Shown here: piece by piece, positions 1 through 6,910 of the stretch
How positions within the stretch are numbered: the stretch's first letter is position 1
Layout of the letters: each line of letters starts with the position of its first letter
From: an uncultured Chryseolinea sp.
GTDB lineage: Bacteria; Bacteroidota; Bacteroidia; Cytophagales; Cyclobacteriaceae
Reading direction: 5' to 3'
DNA length: 7,024 nt
NCBI GenBank assembly: GCA_946478915.1
Contig: CAMLER010000264.1
Coordinates: 1 to 7,024, forward strand
The notes under the pieces: generated by a model
Database searches by the model: none
Seen by the model: the letters and a program-made list of their open reading frames with translations, nothing else
Told to the model about the DNA's origin: nothing
Program-made: the position numbers and the translations under genes

Positions 1-25
1 ATGACTTATACATACAACAGCAGCT

Positions 26-811
26 ATGGGCAAAAACACGGAAGTTTCTATTATCGGATCTGGTAACTTAGCCTGGCATCTTGCACCAGCCCTGGACAAT
101 ACTGATTTTCCTGTAAAAGAAGTGTACAGCAGAAACCCGTTACATGCAGCTGCACTCGTAGAACGACTTTATGAAGCTGAGGTCAAGGCCTCCCTCGATT
201 TTTCTACAAGCTCGTCGCGCATATTCATCATTGCAATATCCGATGATGTACTCGAGGACGTTGTGCAGGAAATAATATTACCGGATGATGCCTTCCTGAT
301 TCATACTTCGGGTAGCCAACCGTTGATGGTTCTGGGCTATGCAGCCACGCAAAACCTTGGAGTATTTTACCCGTTACAAACATTTAGCAAAGACAAAACG
401 ATAGAGTTCGGAGATATCCCTGTATTCATCGAGGGTGCAAATGCTACAACAGAAAAACTGCTGCAGGCAATGGCGAGTGCGTTGACCAGCACGGTTATTC
501 AAATTGATTCCTACGAGCGAAAAGCGCTACACGTAGCAGCAATTTTTGCGTCAAATTTTACGAATCATATGTTGCTTGTAGCGCAGGATATAATGAAAGA
601 AAACAGTTTGGTGTACGATTGGCTGAAACCGCTCATAGCTGAGATGATCAACAAAAGTTTAAGCATAGGTCCTGAGAATGCGCAAACAGGACCGGCACGG
701 CGTGGAGACCTTGAGGTCCTTGATAAACATCTGGAATTTCTGCACGACAACCCACCGGCTGCTGAACTTTATAAGGTGATCAGTCAAAGTATTATTGATA
801 GATACGGATGA
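26..811 (+). CDS. Rossmann-like and DUF2520 domain protein (NAD(P)-dependent dehydrogenase-like)
   Basis: This 261-residue protein is probably a soluble cytoplasmic oxidoreductase. Seen: an N-terminal Rossmann fold with the dinucleotide-binding loop GSGNLA at residues 11-16, an Arg-Asn pair (36-37) after the second strand that would suit NADP(H), the strand end IAISDD (69-74) and HTSGS (93-97). A helical C-terminal half follows, with FYPLQTFSK (114-122), HVAAIFASNFTNH (169-181) and GPARRGD (222-228). This order is typical of the Rossmann-like plus DUF2520 family, which resembles ProC and F420-dependent NADP reductases, and the length is normal. The substrate is unknown; I recall that ketopantoate reductases of the PanG type are related, but nothing here shows that activity. 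The ATG at 26 has no clear Shine-Dalgarno sequence, as is usual in Bacteroidota, and puts the glycine loop at the expected distance from the N terminus. The family assignment is firm and the reaction is not. Confidence 0.88.
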   Translation: MGKNTEVSIIGSGNLAWHLAPALDNTDFPVKEVYSRNPLHAAALVERLYEAEVKASLDFSTSSSRIFIIAISDDVLEDVVQEIILPDDAFLIHTSGSQPLMVLGYAATQNLGVFYPLQTFSKDKTIEFGDIPVFIEGANATTEKLLQAMASALTSTVIQIDSYERKALHVAAIFASNFTNHMLLVAQDIMKENSLVYDWLKPLIAEMINKSLSIGPENAQTGPARRGDLEVLDKHLEFLHDNPPAAELYKVISQSIIDRYG

Positions 812-813
812 AA

Positions 814-988
814 CGGTGATCGGTAAGCAGTGAACAGGTAATCGGTTCTGACACCCTCGAGCGTACATTAAATAAAGCACTTCTGTACCCGGGTATTGGA
901 AATAAGTAACAGGTATAACCGTCGTGGCGTGCGATAATGACTTCGAGCCGACCGATCACTGATCACCAACTGATCACCTGATTACTGG
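814..988. repeat. Long imperfect inverted repeat with heptamer-built arms
   Basis: This element fills most of the 223-base gap between the DUF2520 gene and hemB. The left arm (814-850) is a run of related 7-8 base words starting at 816, 823, 830, 838 and 845: GTGATCG, GTAAGCA, GTGAACAG, GTAATCG and GTTCTG. The right arm (about 951-988) carries the same kind of word on the other strand: CGATCAC (953-959), TGATCAC (960-966 and 971-977) and TGATTAC (979-985). The two arms can pair imperfectly around a loop of about 100 bases (851-950), in which I see no gene. The element starts about four bases after the stop codon at 809-811. It may act as a 3'-end RNA structure or be a dispersed non-coding repeat; neither role is shown. 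Confidence 0.7.
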
Positions 989-995
989 TTTTTTT
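953..995 (+). terminator. Possible intrinsic terminator after the DUF2520 gene
   Basis: The right arm of the heptamer inverted repeat is followed directly by a run of seven T at 989-995. An mRNA stem formed by the long arms, or locally by the TGATCA palindromes, followed by this U-tract would resemble a rho-independent terminator. The local stem is AT-rich and the long stem has a loop near 100 bases, so the prediction is weak. Confidence 0.35.
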
Positions 996-1011
996 ACTCT
1001 GGCGGATACAT

Positions 1012-1019
1012 TAACTTTC
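1012..1019 (+). promoter_or_regulatory. Possible Bacteroidota -7 promoter element upstream of hemB
   Basis: TAACTTTC matches the Bacteroidota -7 consensus TAnnTTTG at all but the last base and lies 15 bases before the hemB ATG. The region about 19 bases upstream is T-rich (989-995), but there is no clean TTTG or TTG -33 element. A start of transcription near 1026 would leave a leader of only about nine bases. It is a candidate only. Confidence 0.25.
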
Positions 1020-1034
1020 GACTTTTAACTCAGA

Positions 1035-2027
1035 ATGATGGATCAGCGGAAATATAATGTCAGGCGACCGAGGCGAAACAGAAAAAGTGCGGCCATCAGG
1101 GCGATGCTGGAGGAAACAACGATAACAGCCAGTAATCTGATATTTCCCCTTTTTCTGGTAGATGGCAGAAATCAAAAGGTTGACATTGGTTCAATGCCCG
1201 GGATTTACAGGCTGTCCACAGACTTGATGCTAAAAGAGATCGAGGCATGTATGAAGGTTGGTGTGAACGCGTTCGATATATTTCCCGCTGTTGAGGATAA
1301 GTTTAAGGATCAAACCGCTACAAAAAGCTATGATGCTGACTTCTTCTACCTTAAGGCGCTTAAGGAAATAAAAAGGCAGTTCCCCGAAGCGTGTATCATG
1401 ACCGATGTAGCAATGGATCCATATAGTTCTGATGGACATGATGGCTTGGTGAAGGATGGCAAGATTCTGAATGATGAGACATTGGAGATCCTGGGAAAGA
1501 TGGCACTGGCCCAGGCCGAAACCGGAATTGACATCATTGGACCTTCTGACATGATGGATGGCCGTGTCGGATATATCCGAAATCTTCTTGATGAAAACGG
1601 GTTTACCGATGTCTCTATAATGAGTTATACCGCGAAGTATAGCAGTGCTTTTTACAACCCATTCCGCGAAGCCTTGGATTCAGCCCCGAAATTTGGGGAT
1701 AAGAAAACATATCAAATGAATCCTGCAAACAGGCAGGAAGCCCTGATCGAAGCACAGCTCGACATTGATGAAGGTGCCGATTTTTTAATGGTAAAACCTG
1801 CTTTGGCATATCTGGATGTGATCAGATTGCTGAAGGACAATTGCTCTCTACCCATCGCAGCGTATAATGTTAGCGGTGAGTACTCCATGGTGAAAGCTGC
1901 AGCGCAAAAAGGCTGGTTGGATGGTGGACGTGTGATGAATGAAATTTTGCTCAGTATTAAACGCGCAGGTGCAGATATCATATTGACCTACTTTGCAAAA
2001 GAATTTGCATCATCCAAACGTTCTTGA
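1035..2027 (+). CDS. hemB: Delta-aminolevulinic acid dehydratase (porphobilinogen synthase)
   Basis: HemB condenses two 5-aminolevulinate molecules into porphobilinogen, the first common step of tetrapyrrole and heme synthesis, in the cytoplasm. The 330-residue length is normal for this TIM-barrel enzyme. Seen: the two Schiff-base lysines at K201 (within MSYTAKYSSAFYNPFREAL) and K254 (within LMVKPALAYLD), and the substrate-binding stretch YNVSGEYSMVK (277-287). The metal-site segment at 124-137 reads DVAMDPYSSDGHDG. The three zinc cysteines of the E. coli type are replaced by A126, D128 and D136, the pattern of HemB forms that do not use active-site zinc, such as that of Pseudomonas. The usual His before GHDG or GQDG is D133 here. 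The start is ATG-ATG, so translation could begin at 1035 or 1038. The histidine kinase gene follows directly, and the two are probably co-transcribed. Confidence 0.97.
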   Translation: MMDQRKYNVRRPRRNRKSAAIRAMLEETTITASNLIFPLFLVDGRNQKVDIGSMPGIYRLSTDLMLKEIEACMKVGVNAFDIFPAVEDKFKDQTATKSYDADFFYLKALKEIKRQFPEACIMTDVAMDPYSSDGHDGLVKDGKILNDETLEILGKMALAQAETGIDIIGPSDMMDGRVGYIRNLLDENGFTDVSIMSYTAKYSSAFYNPFREALDSAPKFGDKKTYQMNPANRQEALIEAQLDIDEGADFLMVKPALAYLDVIRLLKDNCSLPIAAYNVSGEYSMVKAAAQKGWLDGGRVMNEILLSIKRAGADIILTYFAKEFASSKRS

Positions 2028-2038
2028 TCAAAATACTA

Positions 2039-4036
2039 ATGTATAGGAGATTATTCCTGTTCATCATTTTTTTAACGGCCTGTCTATCTGCTTTTTCGCA
2101 AACGTTGCAATTGTCGGATATGGGGAAGATAGTTGTTAACGGGCAACTTGGTTACTTGCGCGACTCTACGGGTTCGCTTTCATTTGACTCCGCGAAAGAA
2201 ATGAAATTTCCTCCCTATCCGTCAGAATATTCTCCAAATATAGGTTTCGATCGCTCGCCCCATTGGTTTAAGCTCGATATCACTAATACATCTGCTTCGA
2301 CGCAATGGCTACTGGAAGTTGCATACTCACCTCTTGACCAAATTGATGTTTATTTTATCGGTAGGGATGGATCTTATATACATAAAACTGCAGGAGACCA
2401 CTACCCCATCGGCGAACGCGATCTGCAGCATCGTCATCCGGTTTTTTCATTCGATATTGAGAGGGGTCAAACACAGGACGTTTACGTCCGCGTAAAAAGT
2501 ATTTCGTCCGTGCAGGTCCCAATTACTTTTTGGCACCGGGAGGGTTTCCTGAAAACGCAATATAAAGTACAGCTTCTCAATGGACTTTTCTACGGTGCCA
2601 TGGTTCTGATGATCCTGTATCAATTGTTTTTGTTCTTTTCTGTACGCGACAAAATCACGTTCTACTATGTGCTAACACTTTTAACCATGGTGAATGTTGT
2701 TTCATTCTTCCAGGGTTATTCCTTTCTGTACCTGTACCCGAACTATCCGGCTTTTAACGATGTGCTGGCATTAATAACAGGTCCAATCTTCGTGGTTTGC
2801 TCCACGCTGCTCACAAGAGCCTTCCTCAATGTGAGACAATTCAGCAAACTGCTCGACAATCTTCTTGTCGGCAACATGCTTCTGGATGTAGCCGTAGGGT
2901 TGCTGATGGCGATATTCTTTCGACAAATCTCTTATCAATATCACAATTATTTGATATTCCTGCATTGCTTGCTTGCGCTGATTAGCGCGGGATATTGTCT
3001 GCACAAAAAATATAAACCCGCAAGGTATTATCTGGTAGCATGGTTTACAGTCCTGGTCGCCGCGGGCATATTTACCATCAGTAGCGTGGGTTTCATGCCC
3101 GGGTACCTAAGTACAAACTATATGGGGCTCATGGCCGGGTGTATTCTGCAAATGTTATTTATCTCCTTTGCTTTGGGAGATCGATGGCGAACCCTGGAAA
3201 AGGAAAATCAAAAAGCAAAAGAAGCCGAACTCGATCGCGAACATAATCAACGGGTAATGCTTGAAGAGGAGGTAAAGATGCGAACCATCGAAATCCAACA
3301 ACAAAATCTTGAACTGGAGGAAGTAAATCATGTTAAAGACAAACTGCTTTCCGTCGTCTCACATGATATCCGCGGCCCTCTGGGATCTCTTCACCTAGCA
3401 TTAAACCTGGTTAAAACTGGATCGTTGTCTGCTGAAGAGTTTCAAAAAGTCTCGGAAGATCTGGAAGCGCGACTAACCCATACAACTGAATTTATTGATA
3501 ACCTGCTTCAGTGGGCGAAACTGCAGATGCGGGGAGAAACTTATGAACCGGATCGTCTGGATGTGTCAAAACTTGCAGACGAATCTGTAAGATTGTTGGA
3601 ACCTGGTGGCGCGCAAAAGGATATCATTATCAAAAATCATATCCAGGGCAAACTGGAGGGATACGCCGACCTGAACATGATCCGTTCCGTCTTCAGAAAC
3701 CTGCTAACCAACGCCATCAAGTTCACAAGACCCCATGGAACAATTTCGATAAGCGGATATCGTGTAGACGACCACATTATCGTATCCGTGGCTGACAGTG
3801 GGATTGGAATTCCTGAGAAAAACAGAAGCAAGCTCTTTACAATTTCCAGCGTCGCTACGCAAGGTACCAAACAAGAAAAGGGAACCGGCCTTGGATTATT
3901 GTTATGCAAAGAATTCATTGAGAAGAATGGAGGAAATATTTGGTTTGAAACCGAGGAGGGCAAGGGAACAACATTCTATTTTTCAATCCCGCAATTTGTA
4001 GCGGAATCTAGTCGTGCCCAGGCGACCCGCGGATAA
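2039..4036 (+). CDS. 7TMR-DISM sensor histidine kinase
   Basis: This inner-membrane sensor kinase has 665 residues from ATG 2039. Residues 1-20 are a signal peptide; a lipobox-like LTAC ends at C15, so lipidation is possible but less likely. Residues about 22-165 form a periplasmic 7TMR-DISMED2-type beta domain, which is carbohydrate-binding-like. Residues about 178-380 hold seven membrane helices, and a charged coiled coil (about 381-433) leads into the HisKA domain. The phospho-acceptor is H442 in SVVSHDIRGPLGS. The ATPase has the N-box asparagines N554 and N558, DSGIG at 586-590 and GTGLG at 615-619, so it looks catalytically intact. No receiver domain or adjacent response regulator exists, so its partner is elsewhere. 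A TTG at 2024 would overlap the hemB stop by four bases and add five residues; I prefer the ATG because it gives a compact signal peptide. The ligand is unknown. Confidence 0.93.
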   Translation: MYRRLFLFIIFLTACLSAFSQTLQLSDMGKIVVNGQLGYLRDSTGSLSFDSAKEMKFPPYPSEYSPNIGFDRSPHWFKLDITNTSASTQWLLEVAYSPLDQIDVYFIGRDGSYIHKTAGDHYPIGERDLQHRHPVFSFDIERGQTQDVYVRVKSISSVQVPITFWHREGFLKTQYKVQLLNGLFYGAMVLMILYQLFLFFSVRDKITFYYVLTLLTMVNVVSFFQGYSFLYLYPNYPAFNDVLALITGPIFVVCSTLLTRAFLNVRQFSKLLDNLLVGNMLLDVAVGLLMAIFFRQISYQYHNYLIFLHCLLALISAGYCLHKKYKPARYYLVAWFTVLVAAGIFTISSVGFMPGYLSTNYMGLMAGCILQMLFISFALGDRWRTLEKENQKAKEAELDREHNQRVMLEEEVKMRTIEIQQQNLELEEVNHVKDKLLSVVSHDIRGPLGSLHLALNLVKTGSLSAEEFQKVSEDLEARLTHTTEFIDNLLQWAKLQMRGETYEPDRLDVSKLADESVRLLEPGGAQKDIIIKNHIQGKLEGYADLNMIRSVFRNLLTNAIKFTRPHGTISISGYRVDDHIIVSVADSGIGIPEKNRSKLFTISSVATQGTKQEKGTGLGLLLCKEFIEKNGGNIWFETEEGKGTTFYFSIPQFVAESSRAQATRG

Positions 4037-4061
4037 AAACTGTTCGGAAAAGTAACAAAAC

Positions 4062-4069
4062 TAACTTTA
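4062..4069 (+). promoter_or_regulatory. Possible Bacteroidota -7 promoter element upstream of the AraC-type gene
   Basis: TAACTTTA resembles the Bacteroidota -7 element TAnnTTTG except for its last base, and lies 41 bases before the ATG at 4111. No convincing -33 TTTG or TTG is visible. Downstream, TCAAACC occurs twice in tandem (4084-4097) and could be an operator-like site in the leader. The 74-base gap separating the kinase from this gene makes an own promoter reasonable but not shown. Confidence 0.22.
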
Positions 4070-4110
4070 AGGCTACACGCACATCAAACCTCAAACCTCA
4101 GTAATAAGGA

Positions 4111-5244
4111 ATGGAGTACCGAATCGATCTGTTTGCTGTCTTTATCTTTCTGGGAGTTGTACAAGGTTTTTTTCTTCTGATCTTCTTTTTATTTAACAAC
4201 AAAAGAAAATCTAAAACAAATTTTTTTCATGGACTGATGCTGCTCAGCATCGTGGCTTGTATTACAGAAATTTTCTTGATGTATTCAGGCTACATTATCC
4301 ATTGTTTGTACCTCGTTGATTTTTCGGAACCGTTCGGCCTGGCTATCGGCCCAACTTTCTACCTGTTGGTCTTAAGTGTTACAAAAGGAAAGCTGAATTG
4401 GAAACATTATTTACACCTCGCAATTCCCATCATTCATTTTTTTCTGGAGCTACCCTTTCTCGTTTTGCCGGAGGATGCAAAATATAACGCATGGGTTGGG
4501 TCGTATCATCCGGACTGGCCGCGCAGACCTTTCGATTACAGTTACGACCCCCGGTTGTTTTGGGTGACAGACCATGTTACTGAATTTACTTTGATCAGTT
4601 TTTTTTTCTATACCGGACTGGGCCTTATGGAGATTTTTAGAGCCTTTAAAAGGCAAAAGGAATCCTTTTGGAATCCTTCAAATTCGTCGCTAAAGTTTCT
4701 TCGATGGGAAGTCTTACTAATTGCTACCGCTGGTTTAGGAATCCTTATAGTAAAGCTTTTTCACGACCATGACACCGGCGACCATTTGTTTGCTGCATAT
4801 ATCACCGTCACCATCTACCTGACAAGCTTTAGAATAATTAAACAGTCGGGTTTTTTCCAACAACCAGCACTGGGTGAATCGGTAAAATACAAGAACTCCC
4901 CACTGAACTCCGAAGACCAACAACTATTGTTGGAAAAATTGAATAAGATCATGACCGACAAGAAACCTTTCCTTAGATCAGATTTCTCATTGCCCGAGCT
5001 GGCACAAATACTTGGAACTACTGTTCATATTCTATCTCAAGCCATTAACGAAGGCCTCGGCAAAAATTTCTTCGAAATGGTGGCCGAACACCGCGTAAAC
5101 GAAGCCAAGAAACTCTTGAAAGACCAACCCAACATAAAAGTTGAGGAAATCGCAGAGCAGGTTGGATACAATTCGAAGTCGTCGTTTAATACGATGTTCA
5201 AAAAGCTCACGGGGATGACGCCCTCCAAATTTAGGACAAGTTAG
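4111..5244 (+). CDS. Membrane-anchored AraC-family transcriptional regulator
   Basis: This 377-residue protein joins a membrane domain to a DNA-binding domain. Seen: about seven hydrophobic helices at roughly 7-28, 38-60, 73-90, 99-118, 155-177, 198-216 and 222-243, then a linker, then an AraC/XylS-type double helix-turn-helix. The first HTH lies near 290-313 (SDFSLPELAQILGTTVHILS). The second lies near 344-367 and is followed by the family signature GYNSKSSFNTMFKKLTGMTPSKFR (352-375), which is well conserved. This layout is common in Bacteroidota, where such proteins probably sense a membrane or periplasmic cue and act on DNA from the membrane. The signal and target genes are unknown. It follows the sensor kinase by 74 bases on the same strand. 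AAGGA abuts the ATG with no spacing, too close to be a normal ribosome site. The hairpin repeat begins on the last base of its stop codon. Confidence 0.92.
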   Translation: MEYRIDLFAVFIFLGVVQGFFLLIFFLFNNKRKSKTNFFHGLMLLSIVACITEIFLMYSGYIIHCLYLVDFSEPFGLAIGPTFYLLVLSVTKGKLNWKHYLHLAIPIIHFFLELPFLVLPEDAKYNAWVGSYHPDWPRRPFDYSYDPRLFWVTDHVTEFTLISFFFYTGLGLMEIFRAFKRQKESFWNPSNSSLKFLRWEVLLIATAGLGILIVKLFHDHDTGDHLFAAYITVTIYLTSFRIIKQSGFFQQPALGESVKYKNSPLNSEDQQLLLEKLNKIMTDKKPFLRSDFSLPELAQILGTTVHILSQAINEGLGKNFFEMVAEHRVNEAKKLLKDQPNIKVEEIAEQVGYNSKSSFNTMFKKLTGMTPSKFRTS

Positions 5245-5408
5245 TGTTGGTGTGTTGATGTGCTGGTGTGTTGAAGTTCGCCAGGATCCCCACACACAGC
5301 ACTTTAAAAAAGGACGCTGACTAAAACTTCGTTGCGCAACTTCAAAACGTCGAACGTCAACACTTCAATACAATTTCATAATCTCGAACCGCCAAATCTA
5401 TGATTCAG
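5244..5408. repeat. Octamer-armed hairpin repeat, copy A
   Basis: The left arm is four adjacent octamers from 5244 to 5275, in order GTGTTGGT, GTGTTGAT, GTGCTGGT and GTGTTGAA, followed by GTTCG. The right arm (5331-5371) contains the perfect palindrome GTTGCGCAAC, then complementary words TTCAAAAC, GTCGAAC, GTCAACAC and TTCAATAC. The loop of about 50 bases includes GCACTTTAAAAAA. A tail of about 37 bases (5372-5408, containing AATCTCGAAC and GCCAAATCTAT) ends the unit and is shared with copy B. The 8-base period is not a multiple of three, which argues against coding. It starts on the last base of the AraC-type gene's TAG. Confidence 0.85.
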
Positions 5409-5562
5409 GTGTTGGTGTGCTGGTGTGTTGAAGTTGGCCATTATCCCCACCCAGCACTTTAAAAAAGCACGCCGACTGAAGTTCGTTGCGTAACTTCAAC
5501 ACGTCGAACGCCAACACATCAACACAACTTTATAATCTCGAACGCCAAATCTATAATTTCAG
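5409..5562. repeat. Octamer-armed hairpin repeat, copy B
   Basis: This is a direct tandem copy of the preceding unit. Its left arm has one octamer fewer (GTGTTGGT, GTGCTGGT, GTGTTGAA from 5409 to 5432). The loop keeps CAGCACTTTAAAAAA, and the right arm (5485-5525) has TTCAACAC, GTCGAAC, GCCAACAC and ATCAACAC. The tail (5526-5562) matches copy A closely. Between it and the acyltransferase ATG (5563-5614) I see only T-rich sequence, with T5 and T6 runs, and an A-rich stretch before the start codon. This stretch probably holds the promoter, but no consensus element is clear. Confidence 0.85.
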
Positions 5563-5614
5563 TCGTTTTTAAGGTCTAGGGCGCACGTTTTTTGGATCTT
5601 CAAAATCTGAAAAA

Positions 5615-6793
5615 ATGAACACAAAATTATCGATTCCGGAAACCATCGCCACCGAAATGAAATCAGGCAGGCGTCACGATCTGGACTGGCTGCGATTCAT
5701 CGCCATTCTTATCCTCTTGTTTTACCATACTGGAATGCTGTTTAACCCGTGGGATTGGCATATCAAAAACAATGAAACGAGCGGAAGCTTCCGGTTTTGG
5801 ATGGTCTGGCTCCATTTCTGGCGAATGCCTTTGCTGCTCTTTATTTCCGGTGCAGGGACCTACATGGCACTGGGGAAACGAACCACATCCCAGTTTGCCC
5901 GCGAAAGAGTTTCGCGGCTTTTCATTCCGCTTGTATTTGGAATGTTCGTCGTAGTACCCCCGCAGATTTACTACGAACACATAAATGAGTATAACAGTTA
6001 CTGGGACTTCTATAAGACCGTTTTTGAATTCACGCCCTATCCCGAAGGCAGTTTCAGCTGGCACCACCTTTGGTTCATCATGTACTTATTGGTGTATTCG
6101 TTGATGGCCATTCCGTTGCTGAAGTTCCTCCGATCACCCTCATCAACGACTTTTAAGAAGAAAGTGAAAGCTTTGCTGTCAAGTCCGGCCGGGCTGCTCT
6201 TTATCCCCTCCTCCATAATTCTGATTACACAAATAATGCTGCGCCCATATTTTCCCGAAGAAACGCACGCATTGATCGATGATTGGGCCTTCTTTACTTT
6301 TTATTTTTTATTCTTCCTTTTTGGAATGATCTGCTATTCCAATCCGCTGCTTTGGGAAGCCATTGGAAAAAATAGAAAGCATCTCCTTACTTCAACAATG
6401 GTGTTTCTGATCCCCTTTTACATATTTTATTTTCACCTCACAAAACTGATCGACTTGCCGCTGACGCTGGATACGGTTGAGACTGCTTTCGACGTCACGG
6501 CAATATATGTAAGCTGGTTTTCAGTGGTTACGGTGATAGCTTTTGGTCAACATTACCTGAACAAGCCCCATCGATGGCTTTCAACAATCAACGAAGGATT
6601 ATATCCGTTTTACATCCTTCACCAAACCGCTATAATTGTTTTCGGATACTACCTATGCCAACTGCCGTGGAGCATCACCGCTAAATTCTGGAGCGTTAGT
6701 TTGCTGACATTGGTGAGCTGCTTGGTGTTTTACTTGCTAATGATACGACCATTTAATTGGGTGAGGGTGCTGTTTGGGATGAAAAAGTGTTGA
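5615..6793 (+). CDS. Integral-membrane acyltransferase (acyltransferase-3 / OpgC-like family)
   Basis: This 392-residue protein is mostly hydrophobic, with about ten predicted membrane helices, and belongs to the acyltransferase-3 group that moves acetyl or succinyl groups onto envelope sugars, glycans or lipids. Seen: the family opening RRHDLDWLRFIAIL (19-32) with the likely catalytic H38 in LFYHTG, the conserved RERVSRLFIPLVFG (96-109), HHLWFIMYLL (150-159), and the late signature YPFYILHQT (330-338). These features and the length also fit the OpgC/MdoC subgroup (glucan succinyltransferase), but the acceptor cannot be told from the sequence. There is no signal peptide and no fused SGNH domain. 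The ATG at 5615 follows an A-rich stretch with no Shine-Dalgarno sequence. The gene stands alone, bracketed by hairpin repeats. Its last codon (Cys) and TGA lie inside the first octamer of the downstream repeat. Confidence 0.9.
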   Translation: MNTKLSIPETIATEMKSGRRHDLDWLRFIAILILLFYHTGMLFNPWDWHIKNNETSGSFRFWMVWLHFWRMPLLLFISGAGTYMALGKRTTSQFARERVSRLFIPLVFGMFVVVPPQIYYEHINEYNSYWDFYKTVFEFTPYPEGSFSWHHLWFIMYLLVYSLMAIPLLKFLRSPSSTTFKKKVKALLSSPAGLLFIPSSIILITQIMLRPYFPEETHALIDDWAFFTFYFLFFLFGMICYSNPLLWEAIGKNRKHLLTSTMVFLIPFYIFYFHLTKLIDLPLTLDTVETAFDVTAIYVSWFSVVTVIAFGQHYLNKPHRWLSTINEGLYPFYILHQTAIIVFGYYLCQLPWSITAKFWSVSLLTLVSCLVFYLLMIRPFNWVRVLFGMKKC

Positions 6794-6910
6794 TGTGTTG
6801 AAGTGCTGGTGTGTTGAAGTTCGCGCTGATCTCCATTAAGCCACTTTAAAAGGTACGACTTAAGTTCCGTGCGCAACTTCAACACCTCGAACATCAACAC
6901 TTCAACACAA
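6787..6910. repeat. Octamer-armed hairpin repeat, copy C
   Basis: The left arm (6787-6818) is four octamers: GTGTTGAT, GTGTTGAA, GTGCTGGT and GTGTTGAA, followed by GTTCGCGC. The right arm (6869-6908) is GTGCGCAAC and then the reverse-complement words TTCAACAC, CTCGAAC, ATCAACAC and TTCAACAC. The arms of about 40 bases pair around a loop of about 42 bases that contains CCACTTTAAAA. It lacks the 37-base tail of copies A and B. The first octamer overlaps the end of the acyltransferase gene. Confidence 0.87.

Noticed and set aside
1..66. Short frame from the ATG at position 1
   Set aside because: It runs only 21 codons, is out of frame with the DUF2520 gene and overlaps its conserved glycine loop. 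It could be leader sequence or the 3' edge of an upstream gene, but nothing supports a gene here.
851..950. Small gene or RNA gene in the loop of the heptamer inverted repeat
   Set aside because: There is no open frame of useful length, and no tRNA-like or riboswitch-like core was recognised.
3637..3963. 108-residue minus-strand open frame inside the kinase gene
   Set aside because: It lies opposite the conserved ATPase domain and shows no family features, so it is a by-product of codon use on the other strand.
5244..5562. CRISPR-like array
   Set aside because: The units are long hairpins in direct tandem with related interiors. There are no short identical repeats separated by unique spacers of constant length, and no cas gene is present.
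5663..6067. 134-residue minus-strand open frame inside the acyltransferase gene
   Set aside because: It is antisense to a well-supported membrane protein gene, has no recognisable domain and has no start context. It is a shadow frame.
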